Shown here piece by piece: positions 1 through 12,600 of a stretch of 64,000 nucleotides of DNA. The stretch is taken from positions 91,906,443 through 91,970,442 of the forward strand of contig CATQJL010000316.1 in the NCBI GenBank assembly GCA_958299035.1. Direction: 5' to 3'. The notes beneath the pieces are model-generated. The model saw only the letters and a list, made by a program, of their open reading frames with translations, had not been told where the DNA came from and searched no databases. The first letter of the stretch is position 1. Every line of letters starts with the position of its first letter. Made by a program: the position numbers and the translations under genes. The stretch is from Cylicocyclus nassatus (taxonomy: Eukaryota; Nematoda; Chromadorea; Rhabditida; Strongylidae).

Positions 1-395
1 TACGTAATAGCGCCATTTTTTGCAAAATCATAACCATTAAGGACTTTGACTTATAGGTAACTCTATCTGCAAAACAGCCATTTCCTAATTATAAATTTTA
101 AAATAACTGTCTTTTCACAGGCAATGCCACTATGATACAGTAGTAAAAATTTAAGTATTCACTTCCCTTAGAAAATTACACACAGTCTGACTCAGTTTCC
201 TCAAAATTCTCAGAGATCTTTCCTGTATGAATGCAAGTCCATCCGACGAAAAGAGCAGCCTCCATTCATAACACACAGCTCAATAACTTGCTTCGAAACA
301 ACAGTGTATCAGTTTCGGTTGCTCAAGATGCTACGATGATCAAAATCCTCCGACAAAACCGCCAGCTTTTATGTATGACAATCGACCAGAAATCA
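1..395. other. AT-rich DNA, nothing recognised
   Basis: No long open frame, no splice-bounded exon and no clear repeat. It ends at the TTAGG end of the foldback element that follows. Confidence 0.5.
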
Positions 396-1370
396 TTAGG
401 TTGATGTATAATTCCTGCACCAAAATAGGTACAGACCGCAATAACTCGGGATAATCCTATGTCCCAAGTAGGATTCGATATATAATTAGATAGAGCAAGC
501 CTAGCTCTACAAGATAGTGCCTAAAGTTTTGCAGCAGCTTTGACTCAAGCGAAGATTGAAGCCAAAAACGAAAATTATCCACACGCCCCAAAAAATCAAG
601 AAAAAATTGGAAGTCCGTTCAGAAAAATCCTTCAAAATTTCTAACTTGCTCATGCATTGTCATTTCGTATAAGACATCTTTCTATGCAATTGCTGTATTT
701 TTCTCTTAGCTAGAAACTGAGAAAACGAAGTTTTTCATGTTTTCTCCAAAACAATGCTGAGATGTTCTAGCATAGACAGCTGTATATCATAGGGCCTTAG
801 AAGCGTGAGTGTGAATTTTCAGCTTTTTACAGCAGCTGGTTTACGAGAAATATCAAATTTTTGGCAACTAGGCAAGAAAAATTTCGGATGAAGAGAGCTA
901 AATTCGTCATTTCTCGTGAACTAGCTGTTCTAGAAGACTGAAAATGCAAAGTTTCACTGCTAATGGCATGTACTTTACAACTGTTAGTGCTAGAACATCA
1001 CAGCACCAATTTGGCAAAAACATGAAAACTTCGTTTTCTCATTGTCTAGCTGAGAAAAAAAAATACAGCAACCGCATAGATAGATGTCTTACGTAGAATG
1101 TCTAGCGTGAGCAAAAAGGAATTTTGTAGGAGCTTTTTGAACGAAGTTACAATTTTGTTTTGATTGGTCTTAAGGTTTTCGGACGCATGGCTTTTTAGTT
1201 TTCGGTTTAAAACTTCGCGTGGATCAAAGCTGGTGTAGATATTTGAGCACTGTCTTGTAGAGTTAGATTGCGCTATCTAATGATATATCGAATCCCACTT
1301 GGGATATAGGATTATTCCGAGTTATTGTGGTCTGTACCTATTTTGGTGCAGGAATTATGCATCAACCTAA
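396..1370. mobile_element. Foldback MITE, TTAGGTTGATG ends
   Basis: The two halves are inverted copies. The left arm begins TTAGGTTGATGTATAATTCC and the right arm ends with its complement. Matching motifs continue inward: GGTACAGACC near 430 against GGTCTGTACC near 1330, and GTAGGATTCGATATATAATT near 468 against its near-complement at 1275-1295. Arms are about 200 bp or more around a middle that also contains smaller inverted repeats. The right end abuts TA, the left abuts CA, so the TA target duplication is slightly mutated. TTAGG ends plus a TA target are typical of mariner-derived MITEs. No transposase frame is present, so it is non-autonomous. Confidence 0.75.
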
Positions 1371-1909
1371 TAAAATTTTAGCTCATATCCCACGACTAGG
1401 GCCAAGCAAGAAGGTGCGCCCAATTTTCGCTTTGCAGTGAATAAAGTTGGAGAGGTTGCAGCCAAGAATTGGAAGGAACAATCCGTCCAAAAGAAAGGAA
1501 AAAGCAATGCATGAGGAGCAAGAACAGAAATAGTTATTATTCAGAAGAAATGGATATGAGATTTCAACCAGTGAGCCGTTAACATTTTTGATATGGATTT
1601 CTACATCTAGTTCCACACGCTTCTAAACGTAGTCCTGAAGGTTACATGCTTCACACAAAAGTGCTACGTGAACATCAAAAATCTGCAGCAGCTTAGATGA
1701 TAGTTTTAAAAAGCCTTCAGACCTGAGAATATTACTCATAGCAACGTCCGAAAGTAATGATCCAGGCCACTGGCCTGAGTGAAGGAATTACACAGAGAAC
1801 ATTCGCGAAAAGCAATAACAGACAGTTTTTCTAAAACAAAAATACAAATAGGTGAATAAAGAGTACATAGGCATATGCAACACAGCAGAAAAAAGAATGC
1901 TAGGGCTGA
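1371..1909. other. Intergenic, nothing recognised
   Basis: Short open frames on both strands here have no family signature and no paired splice sites. Confidence 0.4.
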
Positions 1910-2359
1910 CAAGGGAATGGTCAGAAGTCGAAGTGGCCAAACCAAGCAAGTTGTATACCATTCGATGCAGTATAAAACGCTGACTTCGAACCTGTCTTTC
2001 TTATCTGCTTCCCGCTTCTGTGGACGAAGCTACAAGCCATTGAAGACCATTATTTTGTTAAGAAATTACGCGTGAAATTGAAAATTTAGCCGTGCAGAGC
2101 CACGTTCGCCTTAATGCTGGGCCAAAACATGCAGCTAGCCTACTTCAATTTTTTAAAGAAAGAAGCTGAGCTAAAAATGCAAGTGTGCTCAATTTCGCTG
2201 TTTTAATGTGGGATTTTTTCACAATGAAACCGCTTGTAGCTTCGTCTACAGAAGCGGGAAGCAGATAAGAAAGATAGATTCGAAGTCAGCGTTTTATACT
2301 GCATCGAATGGTATACAGCTTTTTTGGTTTGGCCACTTCGACTTCTGACCATTCCCTTG
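1910..2359. mobile_element. Foldback MITE, CAAGGGAATGGTC ends, 3-bp target
   Basis: Both ends read CAAGGGAATGGTCAGAAGTC on opposite strands, and the inverted arms run inward for more than 130 bp (GTATACCATTCGATGCAG, GACTTCGAA, GCGGGAAGCAGATAAG and so on). It is flanked by TGA on both sides, a 3-bp TNA-type duplication. A second copy of the same family lies at 14776-15227, where the target duplication TAA can be proved. A 3-bp target suggests a PIF/Harbinger-like mobiliser, but no transposase is visible. Confidence 0.85.
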
Positions 2360-3867
2360 TGAGTATGAGTATTATTATAAGTATCAAAGGTTGGAGATGA
2401 TGGAAGCTAATCTCCATGAACCAATGCGGATCTCGGAGTGGTTCTGTAACTTTCCATTCATAACGTAATGTTTTGAATAGGATATAACAATCAGAACAGA
2501 TTGCACTTATGCATTCACGCTCATAATTAACTGTTTCACAGTTACTGCTCAAAGGCTTAGTATCAGGTCGGTCTGAAAGCTAATAAGCAATTTCTGACTG
2601 AGTATACTTTATAAAGATTCATAGATCTTCTAGCTCGTATTCGATGCAGCTTTGGGTCCTTTTTTATAGTATGCTTCCTAGCTAAAATCTATAGCTCTTC
2701 AAAATGGGGAATTTATAGATGATTACCGCTATCACATTCGAATTCACATTCTCAGCAAATATTGAATAAAGGTAAAGCGAAACCAACAGTTTATGGCGGT
2801 GTTTATCAGACTCTTTTGTAAATCATTTTCGTTAAAAAATGTTCTCGATGGATCTTGGTTTTTTTAGCAAGGGCTCATATTAGCATTCGACACCTCAAAA
2901 ACCAAATGAAACGAGTAAAGCTTGACAATATCGCATGCTTAGAGTTCAACAATAATCGAGTATTAGCGACTCAAAAGTAGAAAGTTTAAGGAATGAAGTC
3001 CACAGCATTTGATGCAGTTCTCATCCTCTTTCTAAAGTTTATGCTATCGTCGTAGGTTTTCCAGTGGTTTCTGAAAAATTGCCAACTGTGATCCATAATT
3101 TTCGCCATGGTGAAGTTTTGCTAAATTTCTAAATTCTTATATCGCCTCCTTCCCCTCCCAAAAAAGTTCAAGTAATAGAGGGATGAGCAAAACCCAGTGC
3201 TCGCCAGCTCGAACCAGGGAGATTTTGAAGCGAAGCCAATTTGATCTCGAAAAATTCTCATGAAATTCTCTTTGACATTTATCCCCCCCCCCCCCGCTCA
3301 GTGGCTCCCACTTGTCTTTTTTGCTTGAGCTGTCGCTCACCCCAGAATATAAGATATAAGGCTCCCTCTTTCTACTATCTATTGAACAGAAAACTCTAAG
3401 AAGTTTCAACATTTTTCGCATCATGGCCGTAAGCGTTTTGCTCCATGGTCGGAGCCTGAATCTACCGTTCCAACACTTGGATACTCTCTCCATCTCCTCC
3501 CCCTTTCCAACCCCTGAGATAACAGATATGTACACCAAGAGAGAATGTGAAAAGAAAAAGAAAATGGAAAAGTATGCACAAAAGGCCAACTTGAATAGCT
3601 TAGGTCGGAGCAGACTGCGCTGCAAATGAAAATGTTTGAAACCTGTAAAATAGCCTAGAGGGATAGTTATGATTCAGTTTTGATCGTATGAAAACTTTCA
3701 CGATGGTGGTACAATATATGTAATAAAGTGCGGTTCATAATCGAGCGAACACCCCATATTTTAGGAGTTTCGGGACTTTTTGAAACTCAAAAACCATTGG
3801 TACTAAATGAAAGAGCATAACTGAGAACGGTATACGCGGTACATGAATGAAAATTGTTATTAGTCTT
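2360..3867. other. Intergenic with a C homopolymer
   Basis: A 162-codon minus frame (3137-3625) and its shadows cross a run of 13 C at about 3284, so they are probably chance frames. No domain or splice structure was recognised. Confidence 0.4.
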
Positions 3868-4850
3868 ATGGATTTTTTGCGCCGAATGCGAATTTCTAGC
3901 GCTTCATAATCATACAAACATCAAACAATGTTCATTTCTTCACTCAATACTGCAACCTTTCAAATCAAAACTTTTTGTAATGTTACAGTAACAAAGTCTG
4001 AGATATACGCTACTCACTGTACTATGCAATTTCAAAGGAAAAGGGTTACTTTTCTCAAACACCTCAAAATGCTTTTGGAGTGAGTGCACTCCAAAAACGT
4101 CGGTTTTTTGCGGTTGAAGCACTTAATTAACTAAGTTGTTACTGTGAGGGATATTGAGCTTTTTCGACAGATATTTTGTTTGACGCTTGGAAAATCTCTG
4201 TGTTCTCGCCGCGTTTTCCAAACACATTCCAACCTTATCCTGGGTGGTCACAATTTAGAGCCTCAAAAATCATCTTCTGTCTTTTTTTGCAGTATTAATC
4301 CTGAGGATTTGGAGCTGAAAGGGGAGTAGAAGGGTGACTGCAATAGTGAACACACCTTTTGTGCAAGATGACGTCTGCGTGGCTAAAACAAGCTTCGGAG
4401 TTGCAGAACTATTCTGGCCAGATGCAAAATTAGCAAAATTGTACATATTGTGTGCTTAGGTCGTCATATGACTACAGAAAGTGAGTTTTGAGGCTCGAAA
4501 CGGTGCTCACTCCTTGCTAAGGTTGGAACCTGATTGGATAATGCGACGAGAACACGGGGATTTTCCAGGCGTCACATAAATTATTTTTCGAAAAAGCTTA
4601 ATTCTCATAGACTTGGTAAAAGCAACAGTTTTTGGAGCTCAATGTCTCCAAAAACATTTTGAGTCGTTTGAAAAGAGTACCGCTCATCTTTTCAAATTGC
4701 GGTGTTCACAGTGTGTAGCAGACCTCAAACTTTGTTACTGTAACTTTACAAAAAATTTTGATTTGAAAGGTTGCAGTTTTGAGTGAATAAAGACTCAGTT
4801 TGAGGTGCGTATAATTATGCACCGCTAGAAATCCGCATTCGGCCCAAAAC
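3868..4850. mobile_element. Large foldback repeat, about 1 kb
   Basis: The sequence from 3870 (TGCGCCGAATGCG, CTAGCGCTTCATAATCATAC) reappears inverted up to about 4850 (TATAATTATGCACCGCTAG, CCGCATTCGGCCC). Further inward the arms pair through ACTCAATACTGCAACCTTTC, TTACAGTAACAAAG and, nearest the centre, GTGTTCTCGCCGC and AACCTTATCC near 4200-4240 against GGATAATGCGACGAGAACAC near 4540. No coding frame is credible. Exact ends and target duplication could not be fixed. Confidence 0.65.
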
Positions 4851-6867
4851 CATTCCTATATTTAGGCCATAGTTCGAGTTTCCTCGCGCGCATTCGCACG
4901 CCAAATTTGGTGTCGTCCCACGCTTTTGTTGGGCAGAGCATGCTGGCAAAAACATCCCCTTTGAATATAAGCTTGCATCAAGTGTAGGAGATGAGCACAG
5001 GTAAAAATAGTCTTTGAAGACAAATGACGCAGTTGCAAAACACACCGGCACATTCCAAGAACCGCAAATGAATACACATTTCCAACTTGAAGCAGGGCTA
5101 GTGCCTATGCTATTCAATAACCTAATGGCTTCTCATAAGAAAAGCAGTAAAAACCGGTAGGAATAAGATTGGATTACTAGTCATGTGCTCCCTATCGTGC
5201 TACCTATTACTGCCTATCAACCAATAATCCAGTCTTTGAATTTTCTTATTTCTGTACCATATCCGCCCACTCTTCGAAGTTTACACAAGTTCTAAACCAT
5301 GTGAAGAACTCATGAACATTGAAGAAAGCATTGAAGCATTGATGGCGGCGAGATGTGACATGATTGCCTAGTAAACGCGGTAGTTCTAATGTTATCATAC
5401 CAAAATTAAAAATTAAAGAAGCAAGGGGGCAGAGGAGATTAGGAAAGACATAGAGAAAAACCTGATTAGAATAAAGATTCAGTACGGGCAATTATAGTTA
5501 ATATGGAAAGAAAATCACCAGACCGAAGAGGAACTTGGCTGATGGCAGGCACTATGGGATTTTTATATTGAATAAGAAGATTGCGGATGTAGCCATTATG
5601 GATGCTTTCAATATTTGTCCAAAAAAATTTGTAACAGCCAAGGCCATATGCGTCTACAAGCCCCAACAGAGGCTAGAAGATCGAATGACATTGTGGAAGC
5701 CGATATGCGCAAGGGAAGCAACAATTACCAGAAAGTTTTCGACATTGGACGCATCTTCTGCTTTAGGAATTGGAGAAAAGGCGGATGGGTAAACGTCATT
5801 GGCCGTGCAAGCGTATTCGATGCTTATGATCGAGTGCTTAGTTTAATCGAAAGCTCCACAAAGATTCCACCCGCAGGTGGTGCCGGTGATCCAATGGATT
5901 CGCACCTCGTGCTCGCCGCAATCCATCACAGAGAAACCATCAGCCAGAGCTAGTGGCAGTGCTGGGCACGCTAGAAGCGGAGCCAGAAACCGAGGAAGGA
6001 GCAGGGCACGGAAGGACCGGCAAGCATTTTCGTATGTAGAATCTGTGCTCTGCTACAGATTTGAGTGGTTAGCTGAACAGTACAAGTCGCGACTCCAGCA
6101 GCACGACAGACCTCGTCCGTTACACGAGCTCAAAACAATGGTGCTGGAATGCTCGACGATGCGGCACCTGCTGTGACGTCGACATTCCGAGCATTCACCT
6201 AGGCGAAGCGTGTGCAGTGTGAAAGACAAGAAAGCGAAACCAGGTAGAAATGAGCCGGGGGTTGGCATTTTATAGCAAAATTTTCATAGTTCCAGAGTCT
6301 TACAACTTCCTCTTCAGTCATCTACGTCATATCTGCAGTGAGCTCAGAGCTCCGCAAGAGCTAGCACTTAGAAATTTTGAAATCGAAGCCCTCCCAATTA
6401 GCATTAAAAATTCTCGCTTGATGACAGACTGAAAGAAAATATGCCTTTCTTTGTGCTTCAATCGATAATGACAATGACTGGCAAATGGGGCACACTGCAT
6501 AGCTTGAGCGCCATCAGAGTTAGGTAAGCCGTTTCGATACAGGTAAGTAGCTTCAGTGCACGATGCCGGCTAGTTTGTAAAAAAGTTTGCCAAGACTTTC
6601 ATTCATATGAGCCAAAAATTTACCAATGTAGTTCGACGTTCCTAAGTTCGCAGAATGAAGGATGTGTGAAAGGGCGATTTTCAACGCAGTTTCGATGCAT
6701 ATGTCTGCATGGGAGCTGTACCCCCCCCCCACCACCCCCCCTCCCTCCCACCTTCCAAAACGATATCCTCCACTTTTACGCTCTGAACCGATATCCAGAT
6801 TGCCGCTATGTCAGCCGTGCTAAAAACTGAGTGAGCTACCGTACCTGAAATCGTCTCAATCGATATA
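4851..6867. other. Intergenic; unresolved frames at 5535-6180
   Basis: Between 5535 and 6180 the plus strand carries overlapping frames of 85 to 112 codons and the composition becomes richer in G+C. No frame matches a family I know and no intron boundaries join them. This may be a decayed gene or element. A C-run and CCACCCCCC stretch lies at 6721-6750. Confidence 0.3.
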
Positions 6868-7149
6868 CCCTAAAATCCGTACAAAGTCCGGAGTTATCTG
6901 CAGTTTCGACGCGAAAAATCGATGAAAAAACGCCCTCTGCGCCGCCAAAAGTCTACCAGATAAGTCCTCCTAAATCCACTATCAGATGAGTCCGCAACAG
7001 ATAAGTTCGCCTATCCCGAGCATGAGAAAGCGGACTTATCTGCAGGAGTCTTGGCGGCGCGAGGGCGATCGTTGTCAAGCAAGCAGACTTAACTGTTGGT
7101 TCCTTTGCGGACTTATCTGATAGGCGGACTTATTGTACGGATTTTAGGG
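6868..7149. mobile_element. TA-flanked foldback MITE, CCCTAAAATCCGTACAA ends
   Basis: Ends are CCCTAAAATCCGTACAA and its complement, flanked by TA on both sides. Inner arms pair through GCGCCGCC near 6947 and GGCGGCGC near 7052. The motif GCGGACTTATCTG or its complement recurs at least five times inside (near 6958, 6990, 7030, 7108, 7125), giving a repeat structure beyond the simple foldback. Non-autonomous. Confidence 0.85.
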
Positions 7150-7231
7150 TATCTACTTTCTGTCCCGCACTGTTGTGCACGTAACCTCGAGTCATTAGTA
7201 AGTCAGTATGTGTGACTGCACACTATACTTT

Positions 7232-7870
7232 GGACCGAATCGAATAAATATTCTATTCGAATAAATTTTATTCGAAATTCGATTATTCGAAAATTTGAAA
7301 ATCTCGAATATATTCGATATTCGCCTATTCGAAATTTGTCAACTTCGAATTTATTCGATTATTCGGTTATTTGAAAATTTTTATTTTCTAAAATATTCGA
7401 GCATTCGAATATTTATCCTCAGAAGTTATTCGACTGTTCGACAATCTCGTGTAATGAAATAACTACATGACAGCGTCACAATTGTGATTGTTATATCAGC
7501 AACCATCGTTTGCTGTCCAAGTTGCCCACTGCATGGAGTCCTTCATTGTGCTAATTCGATCAAAATTTGTTTGAATATTTGACATAATCGATGCAAAATA
7601 TTCGTTTATTCGGATTTTTTTCTCAAATATATTAGACTACTCGGACATTTTCATTTCGAATATATTCGAATATTCGATTATTCGACGATTTCCTTATTTC
7701 GAAAACATTCAATATTTGATTATTTGGCATTTTTTCGAAAATATTCGATATTCGAGTATTCGACGTTCTTTGTTTTTATTCAAAATTCGATTATTCGATT
7801 TTTTTGATTTTCGAATATCGATTAATCGATTATTCGAAAAAAAAATCTCGAATATTCCAAAGTATTGCAC
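7232..7870. repeat. Degenerate TATTCGAA low-complexity array
   Basis: This block is made almost entirely of variants of ATTCGA/TATTCGAA. It is one of five such blocks in the window (7232-7870, 13745-14010, 16176-16320, 37285-37655, 38998-39300). Frames crossing it translate to Phe/Ile/Tyr/Ser-rich nonsense. Confidence 0.85.
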
Positions 7871-9475
7871 ACTAAGTCCTATTAGCGACGACACCATTAC
7901 TAGTAGCTTTTCAGTGAAACATTTTCTAGCCTAACAAAATGTAGAAATGGTTTTCTTAACTAACATATAATTAACAAAAACAAAAGAGACAAGGAAACAA
8001 GGAGAAATCTGTGGAAATGAGCAGTCTAGTTTCGTAGTTCCTTAGTTAACGTGTATAGTGTGCACTATGCATATTAAGTTAGGAATGACCCGACGATACG
8101 TTAGTGGTTTCAAGCTCTTTTTCCTATATTTTGATTCTCTAGTACCTCCTGCCCATACCCCTTCACACTTGTTTTTTGCTTGAGAAGTGCTTTCTACTCG
8201 ATTCATTTGATGGAGTTTGTAGACTGTGCTTAAGAGACGACAAAAATGAGATTGGTCTAGCACGAGCAAAGGAGGAGGCACGGATTCGTCTATCAACTTG
8301 AAAAATCGGAAGGTCAAGTTGGGTTTGAGAGGTAACCGAAAAGGAACACAGTTGTAGGGATCAGCAGCTTAAGACAGTGCAAACTTATTTTAATATGTAT
8401 GGAGCTCAAACAAAGTTTAGAGATAAATAAGATAATTACAGGGAAAAAAGCAAAAAAAAATTCCATGAACTTGCCACTTGTAGAATGAAGTCAATAAAAA
8501 GAGTGCCTGTTTGGCAGCACTATGATAAGTATGAGAAAACGATGAGATTCAAACGGGAGACCTACGTGGAGTCGGCAAAACGATTTTTTCTCCAGTTTCA
8601 AATCTCCAAAATGGGATCATTCGAATTGAATTTTTAGCCGCTAGCATTGGTGAACCTTTAACGCAAGATGAGCAGAATGAGTACTGGGAATAGGATATAG
8701 TTACAACTCTTCAATGTAAGTTATGCAAAGTAGTTTGATGTCAAAACAGAGAGATGTTCCGGTATCAACAGAATGATTATCGCTGTTGAACGAAGAATCC
8801 TGGATTGCGTGAGGCATAAGAGAGCTTGAAGATCGATGGACATGGCAGAGTTGAGATACATTACACAACGATTCCCCGTCCGCTGCCACACACACACACA
8901 CATTCTGGGTTTTTTGGATCCAATCCGTCCCATCTGGACAATTTCGAGCGACGCATAGTACAGAAGGAAGTCGTAGACTTTAGAGGATATTACTGCACAA
9001 ACGAGTTCTTCCTTCGCAGCCAAAAGATGCTCTTGCACATAAACTTCGAAGGGCTATAGCGAGGCATCCGAGGTGCTCGCTTAAAACAGCGTCCAGGCAA
9101 TCTATGCTCCCCCGATTAGTACCTATTCCACAAGAAGGCCCTAAGAGTAAAACGTTTGCGTTGGTCCGATTTTTTTAATGTGGCCCCTGAATAGAAAAAA
9201 TGGATCTGAATCCGCAAAAGCTCAAGCCACGCCCGCCTTATCAAGGTTCGCCCACCCAGATACTAAAAGTAGTCTGTGCCTTCAGGATAGCGCCCCCAAA
9301 AATCGGGTTTTGGGGGGGGGGGGGGGGGTTGCACATAAGAATAAAGAAGAATAAAGGAAGTGGCATCTTCAATACCCTCTACGATGCGCTGAACGCACTT
9401 CTCAATTTCGAAAAGCCTACTAAATGCGCGCGAGCCTGTTATAGTGATTTGCGGGATCCGGCGGTTACAAAGTCA
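7871..9475. other. Intergenic with simple repeats
   Basis: Contains a (CA)n microsatellite near 8887-8904 and a run of about 17 G at 9313-9329. At 9081 there is TTAA followed by AACAGCGTCCAGGCA, a degenerate single end of the AAGGCAGCGTCCA MITE family seen complete at 52326-52689. No supported gene. Confidence 0.5.
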
Positions 9476-9479
9476 GTAC

Positions 9480-9612
9480 TTTTCTGCTCCCAGATTACTC
9501 TGGTACCATACTGGACCCAGGAAGTACAGGGTTTGGTTGTCCTGGGGGCGGGATCGAACCTTGGCTCGATGCGGTCATGGCGGCGCCTCATACCACTACG
9601 CCACTTGGCCGT
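9480..9612 (-). mobile_element. tRNA-derived SINE, copy 1
   Basis: On the minus strand from 9612 the sequence has a tRNA-like A box (GTGGCGTAGTGGTATGAGG) and a B box (GGTTCGATCCCGCCCC, 9546-9561), followed by an unrelated tail (CAACCAAACCCTGTACTTCC). It is not a functional tRNA, because no acceptor stem or clean anticodon arm forms. The same head and the first part of the tail occur on the plus strand at 24965-25130, which shows a dispersed family, so this is a SINE and not a single tRNA pseudogene. Confidence 0.7.
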
Positions 9613-12600
9613 TCTGCACATTTTACGCTTCAAGTCTGTAATCAGAGCACGGAAAAGCCCCAGAATGATAGAAACATAGATACGAAAGTCGGATGGATGC
9701 TCCTCTAGTCAACATGAGTCTACTCATCGAAAATGAAGTCAAATGAAACAAAGTGAGCATTTGAATAAGCAAGCTGAAGTTAGAAAAAAACGACCGAACA
9801 TGAGCCCACCAAGGTTTTCATCTCTTCTCGCTGACACGAACATAACTGCTCAATCAAACGCGCTCGGCGGCTCGTACACCGCCATTTTTCACGTTTTTTA
9901 GTGGAGACATTTGTTTGCGAGACGGCTGTTCCTCATTGGCATGAAGATCAGCACTTTGCAAACGCAAATGCGTGATGACATGAGAACAGTGGACATTAGA
10001 CATATATTGTGTCAAATATCATCCTGAAATAAAGGTGGTCTTGATTTGTAGAGGATGGAGCGCGTAAAAAATAGAAATTCACTTGCACTGATTTTTCTAT
10101 TGTGTAAGCATTTCATATGAAAGCAAAATTCAGACATGTTCAGCAAGACCAGGATCAGCCTTTACATGAGACCATATTCTGTGCCATTTTCGAGGGATTG
10201 TGATTCTTCCATTAAAATTCTTAAAAGTGCTATTCGCAAAAGCGCAAATGTAGAGCTCCGCCTGATCGTAATCAGCGGTAAGTTCGCGACCATTGCTCGC
10301 GCATTGAGTTTTCTCAGTTTTTTTTTTGTCCTGTCAAACGCTTTACTGCTATAAGATTTCATCTTTGTTTTACTTAAATCGATTTTAAAAATACGGGACA
10401 CGTTTATAATCTGAGGCCTTGTTGCTCTACGCGTGAGCAATGGTCGAACCCATCGATCCTCATGATCTGGCAAAGCCCTATAGTCGCACAGCCCGATTCT
10501 GTTCTTTTTCACCAACGGAACATTTGTAAAGTTAACAAAGTTCTCAAAGTTTTAACTGTACGAAAAAAATTTCTCTAATAAACACAAAGAACCTGCCAAT
10601 ATACTACTCTTCACTTTTTTAAGGGTAAGTTATACCCCTACGTAACGAACTATTATGAAGATATTTCAACGAACTATTATGAAGATATTTCTGCGGCGCT
10701 TTTAAGCAATGGAAAAGTGGGTATCAAATGCATTCATACCTGACTCGATCCGCTGCAGTTCTCCAGAACTGCGCGAAGATAATCAAAAGCTCAACATTAA
10801 CTTATTCTGATTGCCTACGCCGCTTGAGTGTCTTTCTTATAATTGAGCAATCATTACCATACCTATGAATGGAACTAGACAGGACACCCAAACAGGAGTT
10901 TGCGGAGATTACAAGTACGCGACAGTCCCAATGTGAATAACATCCCGAACAATCTAGTCCCACACTGATTAGTAAGGGAAATGATCAAAATTCAACGGAA
11001 GCGGAAAAAAAGACGTACATAAATCACAAAATATCAGCCCGCTATCAATTATCTCCGCAAGCTGTTTAGCGCGCCAGATCGGAGCTGGATCCGAGATTGT
11101 AGAAGCACACACGAGGAACTTTCGGCGGTTTCCCCACGTCAAAACTTAACTTAAAACTCGTAATTCGTTCCAAGTGTTAGGCGAGAAATAATGAATTCAG
11201 CCAATGATTCTGTACGACCTTTACATGAAGTTTTGTTGTTTTCTGCCGAATACAAAATCTACAGAGGGAGCGAGTGGGTTAAACCTCATGTCGTGATTGA
11301 CTGAAATTCACCAATCGCGAGAGTGGCAACGGTATTGATACTGAAGCACAGCTTCCGTGGTAATATGAAACATTATTTTGTCAAGCGATCAAAGTTGATG
11401 TCTCAAAAAAGCAAATAAGTTTTATCCAACTCATGGCACTGAGTTGTTAGTCACAAAGAGAAGTAATTGAAGAAAAAACTTCATGCGCAGAAAAAGACGC
11501 GAAAAATTGAACGGTTCACTGAAAACAGCAGATCTAGAGGAAAAATCCTTTGGAAAAAAAAGATTCAGTAAAATCGAAATAAATTAGCTTTTGAACCTCT
11601 ATTTACTGATTTGTGTTCGTGAAGGCAAAATTGATTGAGACACACCAAGTAAATGGGTCGTAATGAATGTTGGTAAAAATCTGACATAGAGAGGAATTGT
11701 AATAGTTGTCGCACACTCGATCATAGCAAATGCTGTTGTCCTTCCTCAAGTAGCGAAAAATAAATTAGTTCCAAAAGCCTCACTGCCAAAGAGTCAACAA
11801 CCGCTACATTGATCTTCGCTTTGTAATGAAGAAACAATGGAGGGAAGAGAAGAAGGATTGTGTTTTATGTAGTAAAATCATCAAAAATAGGGCGAATTGT
11901 GACGCCAGAAACGGAAAAGGGCATTGACTGTCTAACTGAAATTTACAAAGCTGGTACAGCTGGTAGTCTCCACTGGTAAAGAAGATCTTAGTATTCTTAT
12001 ACATATTTTCACCATAAATGACATAGGGGATGGAAATATTTGCACGAAAAGCGGATTTTGTGGCGAGGGCGGTACTAAAGATGGCATTTGGTGAAACAAA
12101 ATCGTAGCAGCAGCTGTACAAGCAAAGGCAATTTTCTAGGGTATAACGTTACCATCAAAGAAGGCTATGAAAAACAAAGACTTCGTAAATCACACGCATA
12201 GGGGCTGTTAGAGGGGGCAGTGTGGGAATCGATACAATGAAGTAGCGCTGAGGTCCAAACGAACGCGACGAAGGGCCAAGCGAGAGAGAGAGGGAGGAAG
12301 CTGTGTGGTCGTGGCTGTGTGGGGCCAAGATGGACGGACGGATGGATGCGGATAATCGAAACACACAGAGCGAGTGAAAAGCGAGAACGCAAAAAATGCA
12401 AGCACTCGGCACTGGGTTCCGGCTCGGATGCGATTGTCCCGGTCGCATAACAAATTTTAGCACACAGTCGAGTAGCTTCTAGCTTCTGTACCTTTGGAAC
12501 TGAGATTTAGACTGAGTTCCTACCCAACTCCAAAACGCGATACAAATACCTTGTTTTACCTTATTTTGTACTTTACGAGTGTCATTATAGTAAAGCCACC

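Noticed and set aside
3137..3625. 162-codon minus frame
   Set aside because: Crosses a poly-C run that encodes a Gly stretch; no domain and no conserved look.
9475..9612. A functional tRNA gene on the minus strand
   Set aside because: A and B boxes are present, but the cloverleaf does not form and the unit recurs elsewhere with the same non-tRNA tail, so it is a SINE.
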